This document shows positions 46,886 to 55,189 of a stretch of 64,000 nucleotides of DNA, one piece after another. Both the position numbers and the translations under genes were made by a program. This DNA comes from Cupriavidus basilensis. GTDB lineage: Bacteria; Pseudomonadota; Gammaproteobacteria; Burkholderiales; Burkholderiaceae. How positions within the stretch are numbered: position 1 is the first letter of the stretch; the number at the start of each line of letters is the position of its first letter. The DNA lies in NCBI RefSeq assembly GCF_000876015.1, contig NZ_BBQM01000019.1:62001-126000 (forward strand). The letters are read 5' to 3'. The notes under the pieces were generated by a model, which saw only the letters and a list, made by a program, of their open reading frames with translations, did not search any database and was not told the origin of the DNA.

Positions 46886-49573
46886 TTAGACCGACATCGG
46901 GTTCGGCTTGCTGGGGTCGAGGTTGTACTTCTTGATGGCTTCGGCCACCTTGTCGCGGCCGATCGCGCCTTCGTCGGCCAGCGCCTTCAATGCGGCCAGC
47001 GCCACCCAGTGGCGGTCCACCTCGAAGAAGTGGCGCAGCTTCTCGCGGGTATCCGAGCGGCCGAAGCCGTCGGTGCCCAGCACCACGTAGCGGCGCGGCA
47101 CGAACGAACGGATCTGCTCGGCGAACGCGCGGACGTAGTCGGTCGAGGCGATCACCGGGCCGCGCACGCCCTTGAGCTTCTGCGCGACGAACGACTCGCG
47201 CGGCGTCTCGGTCGGGTGCAGCAGGTTGAAGCGCTCGGCGTCGTGGCCTTCGCGGGCCAGCTCGGTGAAGCTCGGGCAGCTCCACAGGTCCGACTCCACG
47301 CCCCAGTCCTTCTTGAGCAGATCGGCCGCGGCGATGACCTCGCGGAAGATCGTGCCCGAGCCCAGCAGCTGCACGCGCGGCGCGTTGCTGTTCTCCACGC
47401 CCTTGCGGAACTGGTACATGCCCTTGACGATGTCGCGCTCCACGCCAGCCGGCATTTCCGGATGCTCGTAGTTCTCGTTCATCACCGTCAGGTAGTAATA
47501 GACGTCTTCCTGCTCCACGTACATGCGGCGCATGCCGTCCTGCATCACCACCGCCAGCTCGTACTGGAAGGTCGGGTCGTAGGAGATGCAGTTCGGGATG
47601 GCGGCGTGGAACACGTGCGAGTGGCCGTCTTCGTGCTGCAGGCCTTCGCCGTTGAGCGTGGTGCGGCCCGAGGTGCCGCCCAGCAGGAAGCCGCGCGAGC
47701 GCATGTCGCCCGCGGCCCAGCACAGGTCGCCGATGCGCTGGATGCCGAACATCGAGTAGTAGATGTAAAACGGGATCATCTGCACGCCGTGCGTCGAGTA
47801 CGACGTGGCGGCGGCGATCCAGTCGCACATGGCGCCGGCTTCGTTGATGCCTTCCTGCAGCACCTGGCCAGTCTGCGATTCCTTGTAGAACATCAGCTGG
47901 TCATGGTCCTGCGGCACGTACTTCTGGCCTTCCTGGTTCCAGATGCCGACCTGGCGGAACAGGCCTTCCATGCCGAAGGTGCGCGACTCGTCCGGCACGA
48001 TGGGCACCACGTGCTTGCCGATCTGCTTGTCCTTGAGCAGCGTGTTCAGGATGCGCACGAAGGCCATCGTGGTGGACACTTCGCGGCCTTCGCCGGTGGC
48101 CTTGAGCAGCGCGTCGAACGCGGACAGCTCGGGGATCGGCAGCGGCGCGGCCTTGAGGCGGCGGGCCGGCAGGTAGCCGCCCAGCTCCATGCGGCGCGCG
48201 CGCATGTATTCGAGTTCCTTCGAGCCTTCCTCGAAGGTGAGGTACGGCACTTCCTCGATCTTGTCGTCGGCGACCGGGATGTTGAACTGGTCGCGGAACG
48301 TGCGGATGGCCTCCACCGGCATCTTCTTCTGCTGGTGGGCCACGTTCATGGCCTGGCCGGCGTCGCCCATGCCATAGCCCTTGATGGTCTTGGCCAGGAT
48401 CAGCGTGGGCTGGCCCTTGTGCTCGCTGGCGGCCTTGTAGGCGGCGTAGATCTTGTGCGGATCGTGGCCGCCGCGGTTCAGGCGCCAGATGTCGTCGTCG
48501 GACCAGTCGGCCACCATCGCCTTGAGTTCCGGCGTGTTGAAGAAGAACTCGCGCACGTAGGCGCCGTCCTTGGCCTTGAAGGTCTGGTACTCGCCGTCCA
48601 CGCATTCCATCATGCGCTTCATCAGCAGGCCCTTGGTGTCGCGCGCCAGCAGCGAATCCCAGCGGCTGCCCCACACCACCTTGATGACGTTCCAGCCGGA
48701 GCCGCGGAATTCGGACTCCAGTTCCTGGATGATCTTGCCGTTGCCGCGCACCGGGCCGTCCAGGCGCTGCAGGTTGCAGTTGATGACGAAGACCAGGTTG
48801 TCGAGCTTCTCGCGCCCGGCCATGCCGATCGCGCCGAGCGACTCCGGCTCGTCGGTCTCGCCGTCGCCGAGGAAGGCCCAGACCTTGCGGTCGCCGGCCT
48901 TGGCCAGGCCGCGGCTGTCCAGGTACTTCATGAAGCGGGCCTGGTAGATGGCCATGATCGGGCCCAGGCCCATCGACACGGTCGGGAACTGCCAGAAGTC
49001 CGGCATCAGCCACGGGTGCGGGTAGGACGAGATGCCCTTGCCGTCCACTTCCTGGCGGAAGTTGTCGAGCTGCTCGGTGGTCAGGCGGCCGAGCAGGAAG
49101 GCGCGCGAATACACGCCCGGAGCCGAGTGGCCCTGCACGAACACGAGATCGCCGCCGTGGTTCTCGGACGGGGCGTGCCAGAAGTGGTTGTAGCCGACGT
49201 CATACAGCGTGGCCGCCGAGGCGAACGACGAGATGTGGCCGCCGACGTTGGTGTGCTTGTTGGCGCGCAGCACCATCGCCATCGCGTTCCAGCGCGTGTA
49301 CGAGCGGATGCGGTGCTCGACGTCCTGGTCGCCGGGGATGTGGGCCTGCTGCTCGACCGGGATGGTGTTGATGTACTGCGTCTCGGCGTGGAACGGCTGG
49401 GTGACGCCGTTCACGCGCGCGTATTCGATCTGCTTGTCGATCAGGAAGGCGGCGCGTTCGGTGCCTTCGGCGGCCAGCACGCCCTGCAGGGCGGCAAGCC
49501 ATTCGTGGGTTTCCTGGGGATCGGCGTCGTTGGCGCTGCTGGCGCCGAGAATCTGCTCTGGTACAGCTGACAT
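46886..49573 (-). CDS. aceE: Pyruvate dehydrogenase E1 component, homodimeric AceE
   Basis: An 895-residue homodimeric-type E1, which decarboxylates pyruvate with thiamine diphosphate and transfers acetyl to E2. The ThDP/Mg motif is GDGETDEPES and continues to NCNLQRLDG. Other family sequence: SENHGGDLVFVQGHSAPGVY and GTSGRTTLNGEGLQHEDGHS. The start at 49573 (MSAVPEQILGASS) is taken over a longer frame to 49687 that lacks family sequence. It is the first gene of the operon; the promoter is about 170 bases upstream. Confidence 0.95.
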   Translation of the reverse strand: MSAVPEQILGASSANDADPQETHEWLAALQGVLAAEGTERAAFLIDKQIEYARVNGVTQPFHAETQYINTIPVEQQAHIPGDQDVEHRIRSYTRWNAMAMVLRANKHTNVGGHISSFASAATLYDVGYNHFWHAPSENHGGDLVFVQGHSAPGVYSRAFLLGRLTTEQLDNFRQEVDGKGISSYPHPWLMPDFWQFPTVSMGLGPIMAIYQARFMKYLDSRGLAKAGDRKVWAFLGDGETDEPESLGAIGMAGREKLDNLVFVINCNLQRLDGPVRGNGKIIQELESEFRGSGWNVIKVVWGSRWDSLLARDTKGLLMKRMMECVDGEYQTFKAKDGAYVREFFFNTPELKAMVADWSDDDIWRLNRGGHDPHKIYAAYKAASEHKGQPTLILAKTIKGYGMGDAGQAMNVAHQQKKMPVEAIRTFRDQFNIPVADDKIEEVPYLTFEEGSKELEYMRARRMELGGYLPARRLKAAPLPIPELSAFDALLKATGEGREVSTTMAFVRILNTLLKDKQIGKHVVPIVPDESRTFGMEGLFRQVGIWNQEGQKYVPQDHDQLMFYKESQTGQVLQEGINEAGAMCDWIAAATSYSTHGVQMIPFYIYYSMFGIQRIGDLCWAAGDMRSRGFLLGGTSGRTTLNGEGLQHEDGHSHVFHAAIPNCISYDPTFQYELAVVMQDGMRRMYVEQEDVYYYLTVMNENYEHPEMPAGVERDIVKGMYQFRKGVENSNAPRVQLLGSGTIFREVIAAADLLKKDWGVESDLWSCPSFTELAREGHDAERFNLLHPTETPRESFVAQKLKGVRGPVIASTDYVRAFAEQIRSFVPRRYVVLGTDGFGRSDTREKLRHFFEVDRHWVALAALKALADEGAIGRDKVAEAIKKYNLDPSKPNPMSV

Positions 49574-49969
49574 GACTGTCTCCTGGTGAATGCATGCCGC
49601 GGCGCTCCCGGATTGGTGTCGTGGGAACCCCGTCCTGACGGTGTCGCTACGGTACGGCGCGGGCCCTGCGAAAACCCTGCCAGGCATTGTCGCCTGCAGC
49701 AGGCGCAGCCCCGCCGTCCGTACTTTTCGGTCGGACCGATTCTATGGAAGCAGATAGGGCAAGACAAGCCAAATTTTCAAATTGCGATATTGTTTCTCAT
49801 AATGCGGAATATTGCGGCGGCGCATCACGGGCGGCGCGAAGCCTTGCGGGCAGGGGCTTCGCGGCGGTACCCTCGTCGGCAGGAATGACGCGGTGCCGCA
49901 TTGGCGCTTACCCCAAGCGACGCGGCACGGCAATCCCGCTACACTGGCCCGTCAGTCGTCAATCCCGCC
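49574..49969. other. Divergent region between aceE and the sensor kinase gene
   Basis: This 396-base stretch holds the aceE promoter (49739-49767), an AT-rich stretch at 49770-49820 with inverted AATATTGC / GCGATATT-like halves, and a possible kinase -10 (TACACT, 49939-49944). No gene was found. Confidence 0.55.
49739..49767 (-). promoter_or_regulatory. aceE promoter
   Basis: On the minus strand, -35 TTGTCT (49762-49767) and -10 TAGAAT (49739-49744) are 17 bases apart. A short symmetric AT-rich sequence, AATTT-TC-AAATT (49772-49783), lies just upstream and could be a regulator site. Confidence 0.65.
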
Positions 49970-52585
49970 ATGCCTTCCCTCATCGATTTTCTGTCCCGCC
50001 TGCGCACCGCCATCGTGCCGCCCTCCGCTTCCGGCACCGCCCAGGCGGCCAGCGGCGACTCCGCCGCGGCCGCGCCGCCCGGCCCGCTCACGCCGCTCGC
50101 ACCGCTGCCGCCGCTGCCGCCGCTCGAATCGCTCGGCCACGCTGACGAGCCGGCCGCCGTGAGCGGCCCGCCGCGCGGCCTGTGGTGGCTGCGCTGGCGC
50201 AACCTGGTGGCGACCAGCTGGTTCATGTTCATCCCGCTGGTGGCGATCGTGCTGTTTACGGCGGCGATGGGCGTGATCCTGTGGTCGCTGCACGAGACCG
50301 AGCGCCAGCAGCAGCGCGACGCGCTCTACCGCGACGCGGCCTGGGCCCAGCAGCGCGTGCGCCTGTCCCTGCTGAGCAACCAGGACCAGATGGCCTCGCT
50401 GGCGCGCGACATCGCCGCCGCGCAGCTCGACCAGGGCGCCTACCGCACCGCGGCCCAGGAAATCCTGCGCGAGAACCCCGAGATCGTCTTCGTCAACTGG
50501 CTCGACGCCACCCACCGCGGGCGCTGGTCGCTGCCCTCCACCTCCGAGTTCGCCAGCCGGCTGCGCGAGACCCAGGACCAGCCGCTCGAGCCCGAGGTGC
50601 TCGACACCTTCGACGCCGCGCGCGAGACCCAGCGCGTGGTGTACTCGCGCCCGCTGGTCAACGACCGCGGCGACAGCTTCATGCTGATGGAAGTGCCGAT
50701 CGTGCGCGACAACGAGTTCCTCGGCACGCTCGGCGCGCTCTACTCGATCAACGGCATCCTCACCCACCTGCTGCCGCCCGAGCTGACCGAGCGCTACCGT
50801 TTCTCGCTGATCGACAAGAACAACCAGATCCGCGCCAGCACCTCGCTGCGGCCGGTGCCGGGCAACGCGCTGTCCTACGAGGTGCTGCTCGACCCGCCCG
50901 GGCATTCGCTGTCGCTGCGCGCCGACGCCTACCCGCCCGCCTCCAACCTGCCCAACAACATGCTGCTGTGGCTGGTGGTGGGGCTGTCGTGCTTCCTGCT
51001 GTGGAGCCTGTGGAGCATGTGGCGCCATACCAGCCGCCGCTCCGAGGCGCAGCGCGCGCTGCTGGCCGAGACCTCGTTCCGCCGGGCGATGGAAAACTCC
51101 ATGCTGATCGGGCTGCGCGCGCTCGACCTGAACGGCCGCATCACCTACGTCAACCCGGCGTTCTGCCGCATGACCGGCTGGCAGGACACCGAGCTGGTCG
51201 GGCGCATGCCGCCCTTCCCCTACTGGCCGCCCAACGACCAGCAGGAAATGCAGAAGCAGATCGACCTCACGCTGCAGGGCAAGTCGCCGGCCAGCGGCTA
51301 CGAGATGCGCGTGATGCGCCGCGACGGCAGCAGCTTCCACGCGCGCATGTACGTGTCGCCGCTGGTGGACAGCCGCGGCCGCCATACCGGCTGGATGAGC
51401 TCGATGACGGACATCACCGAGCCCAAGCGCGCGCGCGAGGAGCTGGCCGCCGCGCACGACCGCTTCACCACCGTGCTGGAAAGCCTGGACGCGGCCGTGT
51501 CGGTGCTGGCCACGGACAAGGCCGAGCTGCTGTTCGCCAACCGCTACTACCGCCAGTTGTTCGGCTGGGAGGCCGAGGGCCACCTCAAGCTGGCCGGCGG
51601 CGAGGTCGACAAGGAACAGGTGTCGAGCGACGCCACCGACTACATCGACGCCTACGCCGGGCTGCCGGCGTCGGAGCTGATGCCGTACTCGTCGGACGCG
51701 CGCGAGGTCTTCGTGCCCGACATGCAGAAGTGGTTCGAGGTGCGCCGCCGCTATATCCAGTGGGTGGACGGCCACCTGGCGCAGATGCAGATCGCCACCG
51801 ACATCACGGTGCGCAAGGCGGCCGAGGAAATGACGCGCCAGCACGAGGAGCGCCTGCAGTTCACCAGCCGCCTGACCACGATGGGCGAGATGGCCTCGTC
51901 GCTGGCACACGAGCTCAACCAGCCGCTGGCCGCCATCAACAACTACTGCATGGGCGCGGTGGCGCGGCTCAATTCCGGGCGCAGCAACGCCGAGGACCTG
52001 ATCCCGATCCTGGAAAAGACCTCGGCGCAGGCGGTGCGCGCCGGCACCATCATCAGCCGCATCCGCGGCTTCGTGAAGCGCAGCCAGCCGCAGCGGCGCG
52101 AGGCCGCGCTGCACGACATCGTGGCCGATGCGGTGGGCCTGGCCGACCTGGAAGCCACACGCCGCCGCGTGACCATCCTGACCCGCCTGCCGGCGCCGCC
52201 GCTGCTGCTGTACGTGGACCCGGTGCTGATCGAGCAGGTGCTGGTCAACCTGCTCAAGAACGCGGTGGAGGCGATGGCCGGCCTGCCCGCCATGCGCTCG
52301 ACCGGCGTGGTGCGCCTGCACGCGCGCGTGGAGCCCGGCGAGTTCGGCCAGATCGTGCGCATCGACGTGATCGACCAGGGCCCGGGCGTGGACGAGGCCA
52401 CCAAGGAGCGGCTGTTCGAGCCGTTCTTCAGCACCAAGTCGGACGGCATGGGCATGGGCCTGAACATCTGCCGCTCCATCATCGAGTCCCACCAGGGACG
52501 GCTGTGGGTGGAGAACAATGCCGACGGCATCGGCTGCACCTTCAAGATCATGCTGCCGCTGCTGCCGGCGCTGGCCGAACAGTAG
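49970..52585 (+). CDS. Membrane sensor histidine kinase with two PAS domains (DctB/FixL-like transmitter)
   Basis: An 871-residue kinase. Pro/Ala-rich N-terminal cytoplasmic stretch (about 80 residues), transmembrane segment at about 80-107, a periplasmic domain of about 220 residues, second membrane segment at about 328-350, PAS at about 365-490 and again at about 490-610, then the transmitter. The phospho-acceptor is in SSLAHELNQPLAAINNY, the N box in LVNLLKNAVEAM, and the G boxes in GPGVDEATKERLFEPFFSTK and MGMGLNICRS. I chose the ATG at 49970, since the possible -10 (TACACT) lies within a longer open frame. The partner response regulator follows by 136 bases. Confidence 0.88.
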   Translation: MPSLIDFLSRLRTAIVPPSASGTAQAASGDSAAAAPPGPLTPLAPLPPLPPLESLGHADEPAAVSGPPRGLWWLRWRNLVATSWFMFIPLVAIVLFTAAMGVILWSLHETERQQQRDALYRDAAWAQQRVRLSLLSNQDQMASLARDIAAAQLDQGAYRTAAQEILRENPEIVFVNWLDATHRGRWSLPSTSEFASRLRETQDQPLEPEVLDTFDAARETQRVVYSRPLVNDRGDSFMLMEVPIVRDNEFLGTLGALYSINGILTHLLPPELTERYRFSLIDKNNQIRASTSLRPVPGNALSYEVLLDPPGHSLSLRADAYPPASNLPNNMLLWLVVGLSCFLLWSLWSMWRHTSRRSEAQRALLAETSFRRAMENSMLIGLRALDLNGRITYVNPAFCRMTGWQDTELVGRMPPFPYWPPNDQQEMQKQIDLTLQGKSPASGYEMRVMRRDGSSFHARMYVSPLVDSRGRHTGWMSSMTDITEPKRAREELAAAHDRFTTVLESLDAAVSVLATDKAELLFANRYYRQLFGWEAEGHLKLAGGEVDKEQVSSDATDYIDAYAGLPASELMPYSSDAREVFVPDMQKWFEVRRRYIQWVDGHLAQMQIATDITVRKAAEEMTRQHEERLQFTSRLTTMGEMASSLAHELNQPLAAINNYCMGAVARLNSGRSNAEDLIPILEKTSAQAVRAGTIISRIRGFVKRSQPQRREAALHDIVADAVGLADLEATRRRVTILTRLPAPPLLLYVDPVLIEQVLVNLLKNAVEAMAGLPAMRSTGVVRLHARVEPGEFGQIVRIDVIDQGPGVDEATKERLFEPFFSTKSDGMGMGLNICRSIIESHQGRLWVENNADGIGCTFKIMLPLLPALAEQ

Positions 52586-52721
52586 CGCCGCGGTAGCGGC
52601 GCCGCGCGGCGCCCCGGCAACGCGGCAGGCCGGGCGCCCGCGCCGGGCGCCGGCCCCTGTTGCTAGCCGCCCGGGCCGGTTACACTTGGCGGCAAATGAC
52701 TTCGATGTCCCAGGAGACTTC

Positions 52722-53354
52722 ATGAACGTGACGCCAAACCCCACCTCCCACCGCGGCGAAACCGTCTTCATCGTCGACGACGACGAAGCCATGCGCGACT
52801 CGCTGACCTGGCTGCTGGAGGGCAATGGCTACCAGGTTCGCAGCTTTACCAGCGCCGAACAGTTTCTCTCCGCCTACGACGCCGGCCAGGTCTCGTGCCT
52901 GATCCTGGACGTGCGCATGCCGGGCATGAGCGGGCCGGAGCTGCAGGAGCGCATGATCGCGGAGAACATCAACATCCCGATCGTCTTCATCACCGGCCAC
53001 GGCGACGTGCCGATGGCGGTGTCCACCATGAAGAAAGGCGCGATCGACTTCATCGAGAAACCGTTCGATGAGTCCGAGCTGCGCTCGCTGGTGGAGCGCA
53101 TGCTGCAGAAGGCGCGCACGGACCACTCCGCCGCGCGCGAGCAGCGCGCCGCCAAGGACCTGCTGGGCAAGCTCACCACGCGCGAGCAGCAGGTGCTCGA
53201 GCGCATCGTGGCCGGCCGCCTGAACAAGCAGATCGCCGACGACCTGGGCATTTCCATCAAGACCGTGGAGGCGCACCGCGCCAACATCATGGAAAAACTC
53301 AACGTCAACACCGTGGCCGACCTGCTGCGCCTGGCGCTGTCGAAAAACGCCTGA
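52722..53354 (+). CDS. FixJ/NarL-type response regulator
   Basis: A 210-residue regulator with an N-terminal receiver (Asp at about 20-21, phospho-acceptor about 63 in LILDVRMPGMSG, Thr in FITGHGD, Lys in EKPFDE) and a LuxR-type HTH at about 140-205 (LTTREQQVLERIVAGRLNKQ and IKTVEAHRANIMEKL). CAGGAGA lies upstream of the ATG. It forms a two-component pair with the preceding kinase. The signal is unknown; its position beside pyruvate dehydrogenase makes a carbon-metabolism or dicarboxylate signal plausible. Confidence 0.9.
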   Translation: MNVTPNPTSHRGETVFIVDDDEAMRDSLTWLLEGNGYQVRSFTSAEQFLSAYDAGQVSCLILDVRMPGMSGPELQERMIAENINIPIVFITGHGDVPMAVSTMKKGAIDFIEKPFDESELRSLVERMLQKARTDHSAAREQRAAKDLLGKLTTREQQVLERIVAGRLNKQIADDLGISIKTVEAHRANIMEKLNVNTVADLLRLALSKNA

Positions 53355-53392
53355 GCCCCGCCCGCGGTCCCGCAACAGGGCCGCCGCAACCC

Positions 53393-53412
53393 GCCGCCGG
53401 ATCACCGGCGGC
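53393..53412. terminator. GC-rich hairpin between convergent genes
   Basis: Perfect stem GCCGCCGG / CCGGCGGC, loop ATCA, no T run. It lies between the response regulator and the CbiM-like gene; terminator use is uncertain. Confidence 0.4.
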
Positions 53413-53424
53413 CGCCCCGCCTTC

Positions 53425-54144
53425 CTATCCCTTCAGATATTCCTCGTCGCGGAAGGTCACGACCCATTGCGGCTTGTAGACCACGAACACCGCCACCAGC
53501 ATGCCGGTGAGGAACGCCTCGCCGAACGCCAGGATCAGCACCGCGGTGAGCGTGTCGGGCAGCGTCAGCACGCCGCCGCGCGCGCCGTGGCTGTGCCACA
53601 CGGCGCGCGCCGCGCCGGCGCCCAGCGCCGCCAGCCCGGCGGCGAAATAGCCGTGGCCGAGGATGAAGACGAACGGATGGCGCGGCAGCAACCGGCGCAT
53701 GGCGCCCTGCAGCGCCGCCGACAGCAGCGCCGGCAGCAGGCCCATCCACACATAGCGCGGCCACAGCGCCGCCCAGTCGACGCCGCTCCAGTTCGCGCCG
53801 GCCAGGTAGCCCAGGCCGAGCAGCGACACCAGGTCCACCACGAACAGCGACAGCAGCGCCAGCGGCAGCCCGAACAGCGTCACCATCAGCGTGGCGCCGA
53901 ACAACTGGAACACCAGCCCGCCCGGCAGCGCCACGCGCGCCGTCCACAGCAGCGTCACGAACAGCAGCGCGCCCAGCCAGCCGTGCTGGAGGTCGCCGCG
54001 CCGCAGCAGGTGCCAGGGCCGGCGCCACAGTGCCCAGGCCAGCCCGGCCAGCCCGCACGCCGCCAGCCAGGCCTGCGCGGCCGGGCCGTCCGGCGCCATC
54101 AGGCGGGCCAGCGCCTCGCTCAGTGAATCGATCGGTACATGCAT
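53425..54144 (-). CDS. Energy-coupling-factor-type permease (CbiM-like)
   Basis: A 239-residue membrane protein with about six hydrophobic segments. The C-terminal segment VLILAFGEAFLTGMLVAVFVV, cut here, and the HPFVFILGHGYFAAGLA segment fit the CbiM superfamily of cobalt/nickel or uncharacterised ECF permeases. No ATPase or T-component gene is adjacent. The ligand is unknown. It is convergent with the two-component pair and divergent from folD. Confidence 0.75.
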   Translation of the reverse strand: MHVPIDSLSEALARLMAPDGPAAQAWLAACGLAGLAWALWRRPWHLLRRGDLQHGWLGALLFVTLLWTARVALPGGLVFQLFGATLMVTLFGLPLALLSLFVVDLVSLLGLGYLAGANWSGVDWAALWPRYVWMGLLPALLSAALQGAMRRLLPRHPFVFILGHGYFAAGLAALGAGAARAVWHSHGARGGVLTLPDTLTAVLILAFGEAFLTGMLVAVFVVYKPQWVVTFRDEEYLKG

Positions 54145-54246
54145 GGGCAGATGCTACCAGCGCCCCCGCCGAGTTCGCCCCGGGTTGCGTCAACCTTTAT
54201 AATTCCGCTTTGTTCCCTGTTTCCCCACCTTCCCCCTCCCATCCCC

Positions 54247-55098
54247 ATGCCAGCCCAACTGATCGACGGCAACGCCCTTGCCAAGCAACTCCGCACGGAA
54301 GCCGCCCAGCGCGCCGCCCGCCTCACCGAGCGCGGCCACCGCCCGGGCCTGGCCGTGATCCTGGTCGGCGAGGACCCGGCCAGCCAGGTCTACGTGCGCA
54401 ACAAGGTGAAGGCCTGCGACGACAACGGCTTCCACTCCTCGCTGGACCGCTATCCGGCCGACCTGAGCGAAGCCGACCTGCTGGCCCGCATCGACGCCCT
54501 GAACCGCGACCCGAACATCCACGGCATCCTGGTGCAGTTGCCGCTGCCCAAGCATATCGACAGCCACAAAGTACTCGAGGCGATCGCTCCTGAAAAGGAC
54601 GTGGACGGCTTCCACGTGGCCAATGCCGGCGCCCTGATGACCGGCGCGCCGCTGTTCCGCCCGTGCACGCCCTACGGCTGCATGAAGATGCTCGAATCGG
54701 TGCAGTTCCCGCTGCGCGGCGCGCGCGCCGTGGTGGTGGGCGCCTCCAACATCGTCGGCAAGCCGATGGCGATGCTGCTGCTGCAGGCCGGCGCCACCGT
54801 CACCATCTGCAACAGCAAGACGCGCGACCTCGCCGCGCACACCCGCGAGGCCGACGTGATCGTGGCCGCCGTGGGGCGCCGCAACATCATCACGGCCGAC
54901 ATGGTCAAGCCCGGCGCGGCCGTGATCGACGTGGGCATGAACCGCGACGACAACGGCAAGCTGTGCGGCGACGTGGACTTCAACGGCGTCAGGGAAGTGG
55001 CCGGCTATATCACGCCGGTGCCCGGCGGCGTCGGCCCGATGACCATCACCATGCTGCTCATCAACACGCTGGAAGCCGCCGAGCGCGCCGCCGGCTGA
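54247..55098 (+). CDS. folD: Methylenetetrahydrofolate dehydrogenase/cyclohydrolase FolD
   Basis: A 283-residue bifunctional enzyme that interconverts 5,10-methylene-, methenyl- and 10-formyl-tetrahydrofolate. Motifs: YVRNKVKACDDNGFHS with the catalytic Lys at about residue 56, ILVQLPLPKH, and VGASNIVGKPMAMLLLQAGA for NADP binding. Start ATG at 54247. A TATAAT at 54198-54203 lies about 45 bases upstream, though without a matching -35. Confidence 0.95.
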   Translation: MPAQLIDGNALAKQLRTEAAQRAARLTERGHRPGLAVILVGEDPASQVYVRNKVKACDDNGFHSSLDRYPADLSEADLLARIDALNRDPNIHGILVQLPLPKHIDSHKVLEAIAPEKDVDGFHVANAGALMTGAPLFRPCTPYGCMKMLESVQFPLRGARAVVVGASNIVGKPMAMLLLQAGATVTICNSKTRDLAAHTREADVIVAAVGRRNIITADMVKPGAAVIDVGMNRDDNGKLCGDVDFNGVREVAGYITPVPGGVGPMTITMLLINTLEAAERAAG

Positions 55099-55128
55099 AC
55101 GCCGCACGCGCCGCCGCGGTACTGGAAA

Positions 55129-55160
55129 AACCCCGCCCCGCCCCAATGTGCGGGGTATTG
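55129..55160 (+). terminator. Possible weak terminator after folD
   Basis: Stem ACCCCGC / GCGGGGT with a 13-base loop and a T-poor tail (ATTGCCTTT). It lies between folD and prlC and may only attenuate read-through. Confidence 0.35.
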
Positions 55161-55189
55161 CCTTTATGGGCCCCGCCAAGAGAGACGTC

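Noticed and set aside
46871..49570. 899-residue plus-strand frame opposite aceE
   Set aside because: Val/His/Leu/Arg-rich composition typical of a codon-bias shadow; aceE itself is certain.
49952..52825. 957-residue minus-strand frame opposite the sensor kinase
   Set aside because: It spans the ends of two real genes, has no family sequence and has shadow-like composition.
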